Of a DNA stretch of 64,000 nucleotides, positions 21,235 to 33,845 are shown one piece after another. This DNA is from Edaphochlamys debaryana (Eukaryota; Chlorophyta; Chlorophyceae; Chlamydomonadales), in assembly GCA_016858145.1 (NCBI GenBank), contig JAEHOE010000003.1, positions 2,170,001-2,234,000 on the forward strand. Direction: 5' to 3'. The translations under genes and the position numbers were made by a program. How positions within the stretch are numbered: the stretch's first letter is position 1; the number at the start of each line of letters is the position of its first letter. Below the pieces are notes generated by a model. It had not been told where the DNA came from. It saw only the letters and a list, made by a program, of their open reading frames with translations, and searched no databases.

Positions 21235-23359
21235 TCAGTCCCGAATGGGCTGCTGCTTTGGCGGGAAGAGCTTGTGGCGGATGGCGAAGAGGTCGTTCTG
21301 AGTAATGCCGTACACCACCGCGCAGCCCAGCACGGGCCCCGCAAGAATGGTGGGCACAAGGCCTGCGACCGAGGCGAACGGGGGATGCGAGCTCACGGAT
21401 CTCATGGATTGGATTTCTTTGGCTCACCAGTCACTACGGTGACAGGTTGACCGTGGCGGTTGTACCAAAGCCGCCGCAACGGTGCATCGGGCCCAACCCC
21501 ACTAACCCCCGGCTAGCCACAGCACTGCACGCCCGCGCCCGCCCCGCACCCGTCCACCTTGCCCCCCTCCCAGCCAGTTCACCGCCTGCCCAGGCAGCCC
21601 GCCGCCGCCGCGCTCACCCAGTAGGGGCGAGGCGATCGCCCCCAGCAGCGGCAGCCGCCGCACCGTCGCCTTGACCGCCATCACGCCCGCGATCCCCGCC
21701 AGCATGCCCAGGCCGTACCTGCGGGGCGAGTAGGGGTAGGGCAGGGGTGCGTGGGTAGGGCCAGGAGGGGATGTGATACCGGTATCCACGTACGTTGCAG
21801 CGCAGTCCCTGGCCTGCGCCCAGCGGAGCTGGAGCAGCAGCCGCTGTGTGAGCCAAAGGGCTCCTGCCCAGGCCCTTGGGGCTGGGCCGGAAAGGCAAGC
21901 CCTGACAGGGAAAAGCGCAGCCCGGCCCCGGCGCCCTGTGCCCTGTGCCCCTGCATGTGTAGCTGTCCGCTCACGTCTTGCCGAAGCCCGCGCACGCCTT
22001 CATGGCTGCGTAGGTGATGACGCGGGAGTAGAAGTCCTGTGTGGGTGGCGGGGCGGCGGTGGCGGTGGTGGAGAGGGAGGCGCGGAAGGGAGCCACAGCG
22101 TGAGGCGGGGCGACCGACAAGAGGCGGGTTGGGAAGGCCCCAGACGCCTCAGCCATAACTGCGCGAGGACGCAACCTCGCAACCCCAGCCCCGGCTTCAC
22201 CCGCCCCATCCCCCCACCCCAGCCCACCTGGAACTCGTTGAAGTCCAGGGTGGCGTTGGCGTCATAGTCGCACTCCTGCACCGCACGGCCGCACACACAA
22301 AACCGCCAATCAGGCCAAACCCCAAACCTGCACTCTGCAGCGCCGCATTCCTCAAGCCCCCAGCCCCCAGCCCCATGCCCCCTTCCCTCGGAGCCCGGAA
22401 GACAGCGCTCAGGGCCGCAAAGCTTGGGGACCCGGACTGCTCCCGTCGCCCACGCACCCGGAAGATGTCCAGGACCTCGTTGGGCCCAAGCGGGTCCAGC
22501 TCGATGCCTGCAGCGTGGGGTTGAGTTCGGAAAGGGTGAGCTCCAGCTGAGCTGCTGTCCTCAGCGGACCCCGGGGGCAGGTCCGGGCGGGACCGCAGGA
22601 GCCCACAGGGAAGCAGGGGCCACGGCTGCGCTCCGCAGGGCCCCCTGCTCGTCAGCCAGTACACACGAGCCCTCCACGCACGCCAGCAGGTGGATCCCCT
22701 CGGACGACCCTCACCAGTCCGAAGTCCGACACAGCCGTACAGGTTCCCTGCCGTACCCCCTCACGCACTCGAGGGCCCACGTGAGCCCATGCAGCACCCA
22801 CAACCCCTAACCCCCCAGCCCTTCCTCGTACGATTGGTCGTACGCCGTACGCCGTACGTACCGTACTCTGTACAGGCCTGCTGCAGCTCCTCAAACAGAG
22901 CCTCCACGCAGGAGGCGGCCTCATCGGAGGACACGCGCCCGCGGCCGTCCCGGTCAAGCACCGCGAAGGTCTTGCGGCACACCTGCTTAAACTGCTCGCT
23001 GTTCTGCACAAAGTTCCTGTGTGGTGTGGAGGTGTCAGGGGAATGAGTTTAGAGGTAAGGGGAGGGGAAGCCCGGGGAAGGGGCGGAGGGGCAGTGAGGG
23101 AGGCGAAGGCTCGGGACGGACGTCGCACAGAGCCCGCCACAGTCGGCCCAGAGGTGCTTGCCCAGAGTACACCGACCCCACCACCCATCATAGTATAGGG
23201 CTGGCCTAGCCAAAATCCCTAGGGCCGCGGGTGATGATGGGCCCGGCCATCGCCTCGAGGCCGCCCCGAAAGCATCTACGACCATCCTCCACCCCATCGC
23301 GTGCATCATCTGTCCACTCACCTGACCTTGGCCTCCACAGCCTGCATCAGGCGCGGCAT
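21235..23359 (-). CDS. EF-hand calcium-binding protein with hydrophobic C-terminal half
   Basis: Seven exons, 23359-23322, 23016-22862, 22507-22458, 22275-22228, 22036-21975, 21718-21618 and 21362-21235, give 193 residues with all phases matching. Two canonical EF loops are visible: DRDGRGRVSSDE (about residues 34-45) and DYDANATLDFNE (about 84-95), each with acidic or Asn ligands at positions 1, 3 and 5 and Glu at 12. The C-terminal half is hydrophobic and Gly/Ala-rich: YGLGMLAGIAGVMAVKA, then LVPTILAGPVLGCAVVYG. This suggests two short membrane segments, ending in a basic tail (HKLFPPKQQ). It is probably a calcium sensor attached to a membrane; which membrane is unknown, and there is no obvious signal peptide. 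It shares a 408-base divergent promoter region with the GH32 gene. Confidence 0.82.
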
Positions 23360-23767
23360 CGCTCCCGCCTGTCGCTGCGACCGCTCGGGTCAAAGGCCGC
23401 GGCTCCGCAAGACGCGCTCCGCTGTCCACGCCAGCACCTTGCTTAGCAATTACTTGGGATAACTAAGCTAGCGCAAAGCGCTGGCTGCGCCGCGGGCCTG
23501 GCGTGAACGTACTTTGCGCCGGAAGCTTCAAAGTGGCTCTACAACCAAGAAAAGGTACGGGAAACGGTCAACTTGTTAGGAGCGAGTATGGGGCGCTCAC
23601 TCCTGCTCGCGGCGTAGCGACCCGCGATTTGGTGTCCCGCGGGCCGGCCAGGGCCGTCCGCGCCACAATGCCGCAGCTGCTCGCTATATGAGGGGCTGCC
23701 CTGGCCTCGCACCACTGTACTTAGATCCATGCCTGCTTGAGCACCCTCACGAGCCCCACGCGACGAA
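23360..23767. promoter_or_regulatory. Divergent promoter region between the EF-hand and GH32 genes
   Basis: The two start codons are only 408 bases apart and point away from each other, so both promoters must lie here. A TATAT element at 23685-23689 sits 83 bases upstream of the GH32 ATG and is a candidate TATA box for that gene. Confidence 0.45.
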
Positions 23768-26700
23768 ATGAGCTTTCTGCCGCCCGACGCGCTGCGACCG
23801 GGCCCCGGCAGGCGCTATGTGCCGCTCGATCTCGAGCTGCAGCGCGCCTCTGTGCCACCGGGACAAGCTCCTGGCCAGCACCCGCCTGCGCCCGAGCAGC
23901 AGGCGGCAGCGCGCCAGGGCCCGGAGCCGGCCCCCGCGGCAGCACGGATGCCTGCCGCCGGCGAGCCCTGGTGAGCGCGGCTCGAGGGGAAAGGGCTTGC
24001 GAAACGGAGCGTCTGTGGTTGCCTGCGGGGGGCTGCGCTTGGCGGCGTTCGCACACGTAGCGCTGAGTGGGCCGCTGATGTGGAAGCGCGACGTGGGCGC
24101 TGTGCGCTGTGCGGCGTGGGCCAGGGCGCCTGCACACGTATAGGCGCCGTGGGGGACGGGCTTGTGAGAAGCGGCGTGGGGGGCGGAGTGTTCCAGCGCG
24201 CGCTGGCGAGGGCGGGTGCGTGCCACGGCGCGGTCTGACCGCGGGAGGCCCGCCGGCAGCTGCGCTGGGTCACGCCGCACCCGGCGGGTGTGGCGCCGGT
24301 GACCTGCTGCCACGCCCCCTTCCGCTGCCCTCGCGCCGTCCATGCCTGATCCCTGACCCGACGTCCTGCATCCCCTCCTCACCCGGTCTCCGTCTCACGT
24401 GCCTTCACGCCATCCTCCTGTCCCCATCCTCGCCCGCCCCCACCCGCCCCCAGGTCACCCACCACCAGCCCCCAGCGCCAGACGCCCCTGCTGCCCCCCA
24501 GCTCCTCCTCCACCACCCCGGGCAGCCCTGGCTTCCCCGGCTTCCCGCCCTCCCCGGGGGCCTCGTCCTTCTCCTCCGGAACTGCGCTCCTGCGAAACCC
24601 CCTGGACCCGGCCAACTCCCCATCGGGCCCTGGGGCCAGCCCCGGGGCCGGAGGCTACGGCGGCGGGAGCGGGGCGAACGGCAGCGCTGGAGTGGGAGGC
24701 AGCGGGGGGCCAGGGGCAGGGGCAGCGGCAGGAGGCGGCGGCTTGTGGGGCCGGCTGTCCCGGGGCGCAGCTCGGGCCAAGGCGGGCCTGGGCCGCCTGG
24801 CGCCCAGTCGGCGGCCGAGCATGGGCGCGTGCGTGGGCATCATGACAGGTACGACCTGTACGGCATGCTGTACGGCACGTACGGCGGTACGGCGTCAAGT
24901 GCATGCACACGCGCCCTTGCTTGGCCCCCTTGACTCTCTTCCCATGACTGTTCAATTCAGGCCTGACGGCTGTGGCGATCCTGATTACGCTCCTGGCGGT
25001 GGCAGGCTGGCGCACCGGCCGCCACGCCGGCGGCGGTGGCGGCGCCAGCGGGCGGACCGACGCCGCGGGTGGCGGCGCCGCCGACCCAGGCGCTGCCCGG
25101 GGCGGCGGCGAGGCCGCGGCGGCGGCGGCTGCGTTCAGTGGCGGGGGCCTGGGCGGCCCCCCGGATATGAGCGCTGCGGAGCTGGCCCTGCTGAGGCCCG
25201 GCTTCCACATCATGCCGCCGAACGGGGGCTGGTGAGCCTCGAAGACTGAGTGCTGCTGCCGGTACTGTCACTTCTGTGTCACTCCAAGCCACCGCGCTGC
25301 AGTGTATTCTGCAATAGCTCGCTCTCCTTTTCTCTCCAAGCCACCCGAGCGGGCATTACGGGCTGCAGGGGTGCGCGGGCAACGGTAATGGCACTCCCCC
25401 GCTGCCTCTCCCCCACCCCCCAGGCTCAACGACCCCAACGGCCTCATGCAGTACCGGGGCCTCTTCCACGTCTTCTACCAGGTGCGTGCGCATGTGTCCG
25501 GGACGGAGACGGCCTCACAACCTACTTGTCACGAAGCCTATCAACGAAGCCTCCCCCACGTCCCACCTAGCCTGGTCGACTGACCCTATCCCCACCTTCC
25601 GCCCAGCCCCGGTCCCGTGCTACTCGCCCACTCGCTCACCCTCCCTCCTCCATCCCTCCCCCCTCCCTCCTTCGCCCCTCACCCCCCCTGCACCCACCCC
25701 ACCACACCCACCCCAGCACAACCCCGCCAACGCCACGTGGGGCCCCATGCACTGGGGCCACGCCGCCTCCACCGACCTGGTGCACTGGGCGCACCTGCCC
25801 CTGGCGCTGGCCCCGGGGCCGGGGGCCTGGGACGCGGGGGGGTGCTGGAGCGGCTCTGCGGCCTTCGGGGGGGACGGGGTGCCGCGGCTGCTGTACACGG
25901 GTGGGTGGATGGGTGGGTGGGTGGGCGGGCGGGGGGGCGGGGGGGTAGTTGACCCGTCGTGGTGTCAAGGGCGAAGGTGGCCAGGGGAAGTGGGTGGGGG
26001 TTGATGGTTGGGTGGGTGGGTGGGTGGGTGGGTAGGGTGGAAGGAGGGGCAGGGTGCGGACGGGTGCGGGCGCAGGATGTCTCGGGGGTGGGCCTGAAGT
26101 GGTGGTGGAGGAGAGGCTGAGCTGCGGGCTCGGTGCTGGTCGCTGCGGCCTCCGCACTCGCGCTCCTTCCCAGCCAGGTCAGGGGCTGTGGCGTGTCGCC
26201 AAGAGCTGCGCTGACCAACAAGCTGGCCCTCGCTCGCCCCCCCAGGTGTGGTCAACGCATCCTCGGCGTCCGGGCCCTACTACTACCAGGCGCAGGTGGG
26301 ATCTCGGGCCCTGGCATGGCACAATTTGCGGAGTGACGGGAAACTCCCCGCCAGCTCGCACTATAGGCTTCTACCTGGCCTGTATTCTGGTGTGCCTTCA
26401 GTGCACGCCAGAACTCAGCCCTCAGCCCTCACCTCACCGCCTCGCACCCTCGCCGCTCCCTGCCTTCCCTTCCCCCCCCCTCCCCTCCCTCCGACCCCCC
26501 CCCTGACAGGCCGTGGCCCTGCCCGCCGACCCCGCCGACCCCTTCCTCACCGCCTGGACCAAGCCCCCGGAGCTCAACCCCCTGGGCCTGGAGCTGCCAC
26601 CCGGGGGGGTGCGGGCGCAGTTCCGCGACCCCATCTCGCCCTGGAGGTGGGGGGTGCGGTGCGGGGTTGGGGTTGGGGGGAAGGGGGCGGCCCAAGGAGG

Positions 26701-29700
26701 GCAGGGCAGGTCTCCACTCTCCATTCTTAGCTGAGGGGCGAAGAGTTTGACCCATGCGGCAATTGATCATTCCACCGTGGGTCCCTGGCGCAGGGTTGGG
26801 ACACTGGCTCACGGCTTGGTGCACACAGCACTTGCACGTACATGGCTCGCTGCTTCCCCACTCAAGGACTCACCTTCCTCCTCCCCCGCCCTGCAGGGTG
26901 GCCGCGGACGACATTGGCCCCGACCTGAGGGCCTGGCTTGGCTGGCCCCAGGCCGCCGCACCGGCACCCCCACCCCTCACCCCTGGAGGGGCAGCAGCCG
27001 GGGCCGGTCCAGCGGCAGGGGCCGGGGAAGCAGCGGGCCCCGCAGCCGGCGGCGCGGGCCTCAACTCCAGCGCCGTCGGGGCCCCCGGTGCCGCCAGCGG
27101 AGCCGGCGGTACAGCCGGCGGGACCGGCAGCACAGCGGGCGCAGCTGGCAGCACCGCCGGGGGCGCTGGCTTTAAGGCGGGTCCGGGGCCGGATGGGGGC
27201 GTGTGGTTCACGGCGCTGGGTGCGCTGGACGACTGCGTGGGGGCGGCGGCGCTCTACTCCTCACCCGACCTGCAGTCCTGGACCTACGCGGGTGGGTGGG
27301 CGGGTGGTGGAGGGGAGGTGGACGGGTTGGGTGGATAGGGGACGAGCTTTGACTAACGCAGGAGTCTATCTACCGTACTCGATCCCTCTTGCTGGTTCCT
27401 TACGCCCACCCCCGCGGGTGGGCCCGGGTGGTTGGGGCGGGTGGTTGGGGCGGGGGCTGACGGGCCGCGTGCACTGGGGGCTGAGTCGCCCAGCCCACAC
27501 TGAGTCCCGCCTGAGTCTGCCTACCTGATGCCCCGCGCTAGGGTCCCCCCCGCCCATCCCCCTAGGCACGCTGTACTCCCAGCTGGGTCAGAACTTCTCC
27601 ATGTACGACACATGCCTGTCGGCGGACGCACGTGGCCTGCCCCCGGGTGCGTTTGGCGGGTGGGGAAGGGTGGCGGCAGGAGGATTGGTGTTGGGGGTGT
27701 TGGGGGTGTGGAGGGTGCGTGGGAGTGGATATGGAGTATCAGTGAATGGCATCCCGCTCACGCCCCTCTTCAGAGCTGCACTGCGACCCCACGGGCACAC
27801 CGCGGAGGGACCCGGGAGTGGCAGCGGGAGCGGGAGCGGGACCGGGGGAGCAGGATGCGGGAGGCACACCACGGCTATCGGAGCAAAGGATAGCGGATGG
27901 GCGGAACGCGAGCGAGTGGCATGCGGGCGAGAGGCGCGCACGCGAGCAACAGCGGGCGAGCGAGTACGGCACGTGCCTGGGTCCGGACCCCAACCCTGGG
28001 CGCACAGCGGACGACGCAAAGCCCCGGCGGGGGCCGGGCGGGGCAGCTGTTCGGGAAGACATCAGCGGACTATTGAGCGTGTGGCACGACATATCTTATA
28101 CGCATGGTACTTCGCTGGATCCGCAAGGGCGTTTGGGGGTCCGGGGGCTTGGGTTGGGGGCCGGGTCCCGACGACGCTGGGGGTTAACTGCCACGGAGGG
28201 CTATCTCACATCCCACAATGTTGCATACGACTACTGCTTTCCTACCTTAATCCGCCACCCGACCTGTGTCCCTGCCCTGAAACCCCCCTCCCCCACCCCC
28301 TCCCCCACCCCCAGGCATGCGCGGCTACGGCGGCCCATGTGACCAGATCGGCCGCCGCTGCCGCATGTGGGAGTGCCCGGGTGGGTCGGGCCCCGCCTTT
28401 GGGAAGGGGAAGGGAAAGGGGAAGGGGAAGGGATGGTGGTGATAGGTTCTCAGGGCCTTGGAAGGAGGAGAGACACGAGTGCCCGTCATCGTTGCCTCCG
28501 CCGGGCCCCCAACCCGCCGCACTTGCTATCCCCTCACCTCCCCACGCTCGCGCCCTTGCAGGGTCATGTCAAACCCGTGCACACACGTGCCCACCCGTGC
28601 CCGTTTGACCCGCCATCATGGCCCCCATGGCCCCCATCATGGCCCCCACGTTCACACCCTTGCCAGGATCGTGTTAGACCCGTGCCCACCCGTGCACACA
28701 CGTGCCCGCCCTTGCGTTCTGGAACTTCGGCACAGCACTTGATCTCCCTGCCCCTTCCCCCAACCACCCCCGCCCCCGCCAGGCTTCATGACGCTCCCAC
28801 CCGAGGCCGCCGAGGCTGGCGGCGCAGCGGCGCTCGTCAACGACGCAGCCGCACGCGCCGCCCTCACCTTCCCCTCCGCCTCCAGCACCCCCCCCACCGC
28901 CACTGCTGCCCCTGCGGGCTCCGCCCCTGCGGGCTCAGCCGGCCCCGGCACCAGCGGTGGCAGCGGCAGCGGTATCAGTGGTGGGGCTGGCGGCGCCAGT
29001 GGCACAAGTCCGAACGACGAGGGGCCGACGGGCCCGGGCGCGAGCGGGGGCGGGGACGCGGGCGGGGCTGCGGCTGCGGCTGCGTCGGATGCGTTGGCCC
29101 TGGGCGGGGGCGTGGTGGTGTTCAAATACAGCGACCAGGTGGGGAGGGGAGGGAGGGGAGGGACAGCTGGCAGGGGAAGGAATGGAAGCGGTAATGTGAA
29201 AGGGTTAGACGAGGCTGGGATCAAGGTGCATTGGGGAGCTCCTGACGTGGAGCATGTGCGAAGGGGCGGGGCCGCCACACGCCTCTTCCCAAACCCTGTA
29301 CACTCCCACCACTCCCCTCGCCACCACTCCTCACCCCGCTTCTATCCCCACCCTCCAACCCACCCCGCCCAGATGCGCGGGCGGCCCAGCTTCGCCGCCG
29401 ACTGGTACCAGCTGGGCTCCGCCACCCGCCTCAACTACTCCCTGGCAGCGTACCAGGTGGGGGGGAGGGGTGGGGAGGGGGGTCCGTGGGGATGATAGCG
29501 TGGGTGATGGTTGGTGTGGCTGTGGGGAAGATGTGGGGCGATGGTTGCAGAGGTTTCGCTGTAGGGTAGGAAAGGGATGCTGTGGGTGAAGTCAAGGGTT
29601 GCTGCGTACCAGGTGGGGGGTAGACGAATGGTTGTGGGCGCAGCCGCAGGGTCAGGGCACCCCAGGTGGGGGTGGGGTGGTGGTGCGATATGGGAGGGAA

Positions 29701-32700
29701 GCGTTGCGGGTGCTGAGAATCAGTTCACCTCCCGTCCTCCACCGCCCTGTTCCCCCCCCCCAGGACGGACGGGACGTGTTCGCACCCGAGCTGCTGCTCC
29801 CACCCACCCACCCCGCCCTGCAGCCGGGGGCGGGGGCGGGGGGCAGCGGCACCGGTAGCAGTACCGGCGGCGGTGGCGGTGCTGGAGGCGGAGGGGCCGG
29901 TGGCGGCGGAGGGCAGCCGGGGCTGGTGCGGGTGCAGCCCCAGCTGTGGGACTACGGCACTGTGTACGCCAGGTGGGGCCGAGGGGGGGGGGGGGCGGGG
30001 GGCCCTGTCAGGTCATTGTACCTTGCCGTGTGGGCGGAGCAAACGCTCTCGGCGGGGCGGGGGATGGGGCAAGGGGAGCGGCATCCACCGGACGGCGGCC
30101 CCTGCTGTCGCAACCCCGGCGCCTCCCCCCCCCCACACACACACCCTGCAGCCAGGCCCTCCGCCTGGACGACGGCCGCCTCATTTGGCTGGCATGGGCT
30201 TACGAGGTGAGGGGGGCTGTAAAGAGAGTGCCTTCCACCGACAAGCCGGCTCCCAGGCGTTCTCCCCCGGTGCCCCACCACCATGAAAAGCCGCCTTCTT
30301 TGTCCTCCCTCCCGCCCCACTCACAATGCCAGCTGTATCTGCATTGCGCCCAGATGTGCGCCCTGGGCACCCCTTCCCTCCACCTTTCTTACCTCCTTGA
30401 CCCCCTCCTATCCCTATCCCTATCCCTATCCCTCTGCCTCCTACTCCTTTCCCGCCCCATGCCCTCCCCCCAGGACTCCCTGGGGTGTACCCAGATGTGC
30501 GCCCAGGGCACCGCTTCCCTCCCCCTTCCTAACCTCCTTGCCCCCCCCCTTGTCCCCCGTCCTTCTCCTCCCTCACTCCCTCCCACCTCTGCCTCCATGC
30601 CCTCCCCCCAGGACTCCTTGGGCTGTACCGAGATGTGTGCCCAGGGCACCGCCCTCACCCGAGCCACGGGGTGGCAGGGACTGCTCACCTTCCCCCGGGA
30701 GGTGGCGGTTGACTCAGACACCCTGCGCCTCATCGTACGGCCCGTACGGGAGATCCAGCTGCTGCGGGTACAGCCGCCGCTGTACGACGGTGCCGTACAG
30801 GCGGCGGCGCTGCATCTGGCCGCGGCGGGGGTCCCGGGGGCGGAGGCGAACGCGACGTCCGGGGAGGACAGCGGCGGCGGCGCGAGGGGCGGCGGCGGGA
30901 TGGGTGGATTGCCGGGCGCTGCAGCGGGTCTTGAGGGCAGCGGCGGCCAAGGTACAGGGGGTGTCGGCGGCAGCGGGGGTGACGGCGTCGAAGGCGGGAG
31001 CGAAGGCGGCGCCGCGGGGGCTGCGGTTGCCCCCAAGGCGCTGGTGGTAGTGGGGGACCTGGGCCGGCCGGCGGCCTGCTGCCGAGACCCCACCGCCGGC
31101 TGCAGCCTCGCGCCCGGATCCAGATCGGGCGTGGCCGCATCCGGATCTGGATCTGGATCTGGATTCGGTGGAGGCGGTCCCGGATCCGGCGGCTGCGGCG
31201 ACTCGGCCTGCTGGACGCTGGTCCCGCTGGAGACGGTGCCGGAGGCCGACAACGGCACGGGTGGGTGCAGTACGGCAGGACATGTGCATGCCGTACTGTA
31301 CGGCCAGGAGTGCCGTGTGGCGGGGCAGGACCGGCGCAGGGCCCCTTGACGTGTCCCGCGAGCGGGCGAGTGGGAGCCTGCCCGGGGTCTCGATGCCCTC
31401 ACCCGCGCCCGCCCCGACTGGGGCGAGTGGGCGAGTGGGGGCGCGGTAAGAGTATTCTCACACACTTGTGTCCTCACACACTTACCTTCCCCACTGGGCC
31501 CCCCCCTACGCAGACCCCCACGCCCACTCCGACCCCGGCTCCCTCCTGCGCCGCCGCCTTGAGGCCCACGTCAACTTCACACTCACCCTCACCTACCTGC
31601 CGCCGCCGCCGCCGCCGCCGGTTGCAACGCCGCCGCCGCCAGGCAGCAACGAAACGGTCCCACCTGGCGGCGGCGGCGGCGGCGCCAACGGAACCATCGG
31701 AGGCGGCGGTGACTTGACTGGCGGCGGTGACGGCGGCGACGGCGGCGGCGGCACGGGCTGGGTCCCCGTCGACGTCGAGTTGGGGCTGCGGCTGCTGACG
31801 GCCAACGGCTCCTACGTCACGGTCTTGATCAACGCAACCATCCCGCCGCCGCCGCCGTCGCCCGCCGACGGCGGCGGCGGCGGCAGCACCGGCGGTGATC
31901 CAGCGGCGCCGCCGGTGCCGCTGGGCGGGTTGCGGCTCCGCCGCCAGGGCCTCAACGTCACGGTCCCCGAAACGGGCGACGGCGCTGACGGCGCCGACAG
32001 CACCGCCGGCGGCGACCTTGGCGGCGGCGGCGGCGGTGACGGCAGCGGCGGCGGAGCTGCTGGCGGCGGCGGTGACGGGGAGGAGGAGGACGACGACTAC
32101 GATAACGGTCAGGGCGGCGGCGGCGGCGCGCGGCCCGGCGGCCGTGGCGGTCTGTTTGTGGAGCGGGCGTGCGCGGGGGGCGCAACCAATGCCACGCGGC
32201 TGCAGGTGGGTGGGGGCACGGCTGCTCGCTGGGGTCTGCGTGTGCCGGTTTGGTACCGGTGTGTGCTTGCAGCCAGAGTGCGGGTGGGTGCCTGGGGGGT
32301 GTCCCAGGGGGGTGTCCCCATGTCGTTGTTGGCGTGGACTCCATACACACACACTCACACACTCACACGCTTGCTTACGGTTTCCTCGTTTCCTAACACA
32401 CTCACACGTCGGACGGGCGGGCGCTACGCGGAGCTACGTCACACCCTCTGGGTCTGGCCGGGCTTTCTACTTGCTTACGGATTCCTCGTACCCAACACAC
32501 CCTCACCCCCCCAAAGGGCGGGCACCTGCCCCTCTGGATCCAGACGGCCCCCCTGGGCGGCGGCTCGGGCGGCATGTCGGTCACCCTGCTGGGCGCATCG
32601 CTGCAGGTACGGCAGCTGTACGGCAGGGGTACGGTAGGGGTACGGCATGAGCAGAGCTTCGGCTTCCGCAAGGACCGCACCACGCACCACTTTCGCACCA

Positions 32701-33169
32701 CGCACCACTTTCGCACCACGCACCACGCCGTTGCCCTCGTGCTTTGATACTAACCCTAGCGTTGTGCTGGTGGACCAGCGTGGTGCTGGAGGCCTTCGGC
32801 GGCGAGGACTGGGCACACGCTGGTCGGCAGCTGTACGCCACACGCTGACACTAACCCTGGCGTTTCCCCCCCGCCCCCCGGCCCCCCGTGCAGGTTCTCA
32901 TCGACCACTCGGTGCTGGAGGCCTTTGGCGGCGGCGGCCGGGCGCGGGTCACCTCCCGCTTCTACCCGGCGGGGTCGGGGGCGGCGTGGGGGGTGCAGGC
33001 GTACGCGAGGGTGGGGGCCTCGGCGGCAGCGGCAGGGGGGCAGGGGCAGGGGCAGGGGCAGGGGCAGGGGCAGGAAGGGGGAGGGGGGCCACCGGGAGGG
33101 GGAGGGGCGGGGCAGGCGGCGCGTGTGGGGCTCAGCGGGGCGGTGTACGCGCTGGCTCGGGGGGCGTAG
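23768..33169 (+). CDS. Membrane-anchored GH32 beta-fructofuranosidase (acid invertase-like)
   Basis: Eighteen exons splice in frame (23768-23970, 24454-24848, 24961-25231, 25424-25481, 25717-25900, 26246-26295, 26510-26646, 26897-27291, 27566-27646, 28315-28380, 28783-29138, 29373-29456, 29764-29972, 30152-30206, 30612-31260, 31514-32205, 32517-32606, 32894-33169), about 1416 residues. All three GH32 catalytic motifs are present: WLNDPNG (nucleophile Asp, near residue 290), FRDP (near 425) and MWECP (acid/base Glu, near 610). WDYGTVYAS and the beta-sandwich motif [14 protein letters not shown] match plant acid invertases. An N-terminal Ser/Pro-rich region precedes one membrane helix (about residues 190-216), as in plant vacuolar invertases. 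Gly/Ala/Ser inserts make it about twice the usual length. It should hydrolyse sucrose or fructans on the lumenal or external side of a membrane. Confidence 0.92.
28545..28715. repeat. Direct repeat inside GH32 intron 10
   Basis: Two copies about 105 bases apart share cccttgc(c)ag followed by a gtgtYaRacccgtg-type segment and gcacacacgtgccc. One starts near 28545 and the other near 28648. Between them are repeats of catggccccc. It is purely intronic. Confidence 0.6.
30345..30660 (+). repeat. Tandem copies of the head of GH32 exon 15
   Basis: The real exon starts at 30612. A copy including the acceptor starts at 30474, 138 bases upstream, and a shorter copy lies near 30351. The pyrimidine-rich sequence behind each copy is also repeated, so the unit is about 140 bases. 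The frame is open from the 30474 copy into the real exon. Confidence 0.8.
32368..32945 (+). repeat. Duplicated intron tails and exon heads around GH32 exons 17 and 18
   Basis: A unit containing ttgcttacgg and tcctcgt and ending in GGGCGGGC occurs at about 32370-32420 and again at 32470-32524, where it runs into exon 17. A unit with actaaccct followed by ggtgctggaggcctt occurs at about 32748-32802 and at 32849-32936, where it runs into exon 18. A 17-18-base repeat (ttcgcaccacgcaccact) recurs at 32680-32730. Confidence 0.7.
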
Positions 33170-33845
33170 GCGGGCGCGGCACTGGGCGGCACTGGCTGGG
33201 CCGCAGGATGAAGAGAGTGAAGCACTGAGGAATGGTAGCAGGAGCGCCCAAGGATAACTCGAGGGAGGCGGCCTGGCTTCCCAGAAGGGCGGAATCTTGG
33301 CCCACTCGTCAGCGCTGGTCCCCCAGCGGCGGGGTGCCGGCATGCTGCCTGTGCTGACCCGCATCGGCAGTGTTACCGTGAGGCCTCTGTGCCATGCTCT
33401 CGTGCTGCCTTTGACCCCGAAGCCCTGAAGCGCCACCAGAGCCAAAGCGCCTTGACACTCCCCACAGCCCAACTTGCATCGTCGTTGTCTAGGCGCGGGG
33501 TTACAATCCAACATGCACCGGGCCCCACCAGGCCCCGAGGCCACCGGTACCAGGCCCCCACAGGCCCAACGCCGTCGTCATCGCCCGCACCCTGCACGCC
33601 GCCCCCTTGGCCCCCTCAGCCAGCGCACGCTCCACAGCCCACAGCCATGTCCACACGACAGGAGCCGTGCCGTGCCGAGCGTCCCATCATCCCAGCTTCG
33701 CCTCACAGCGCCCGATGGACCTGCCCATGCGTCCAGCCCTCGCCCTCACCCTCACCCTCAGGCCGCACCCTCACACGCCGCCCCCGTGCGCCCCCCCGCC
33801 CCCCCTCAGCTCCGTGTGGTGCTGGGAAGACTCGCGGGGGGCCCC
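33170..33845. other. Convergent intergenic region between GH32 and DIS3
   Basis: The two stop codons face each other 676 bases apart. No TGTAA for the plus-strand gene is seen in this space. TTACA at 33501 serves as a TGTAA signal for the minus-strand DIS3 gene. No coding exon is evident. Confidence 0.5.
33501..33505 (-). terminator. Poly(A) signal TGTAA of DIS3
   Basis: Reads TGTAA on the minus strand, about 340 bases downstream of the DIS3 stop at 33846. Confidence 0.5.

Noticed and set aside
27775..28125. Possible extra GH32 exon between 27646 and 28315
   Set aside because: It is open and phase-compatible at its acceptor, but uses rare codons, has only a weak donor, and plant invertases have no such insert at this position.
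30405..30433. (TATCCC)n as telomere-like sequence
   Set aside because: It is a short intronic microsatellite and does not match the TTTTAGGG repeat of Chlamydomonas telomeres.
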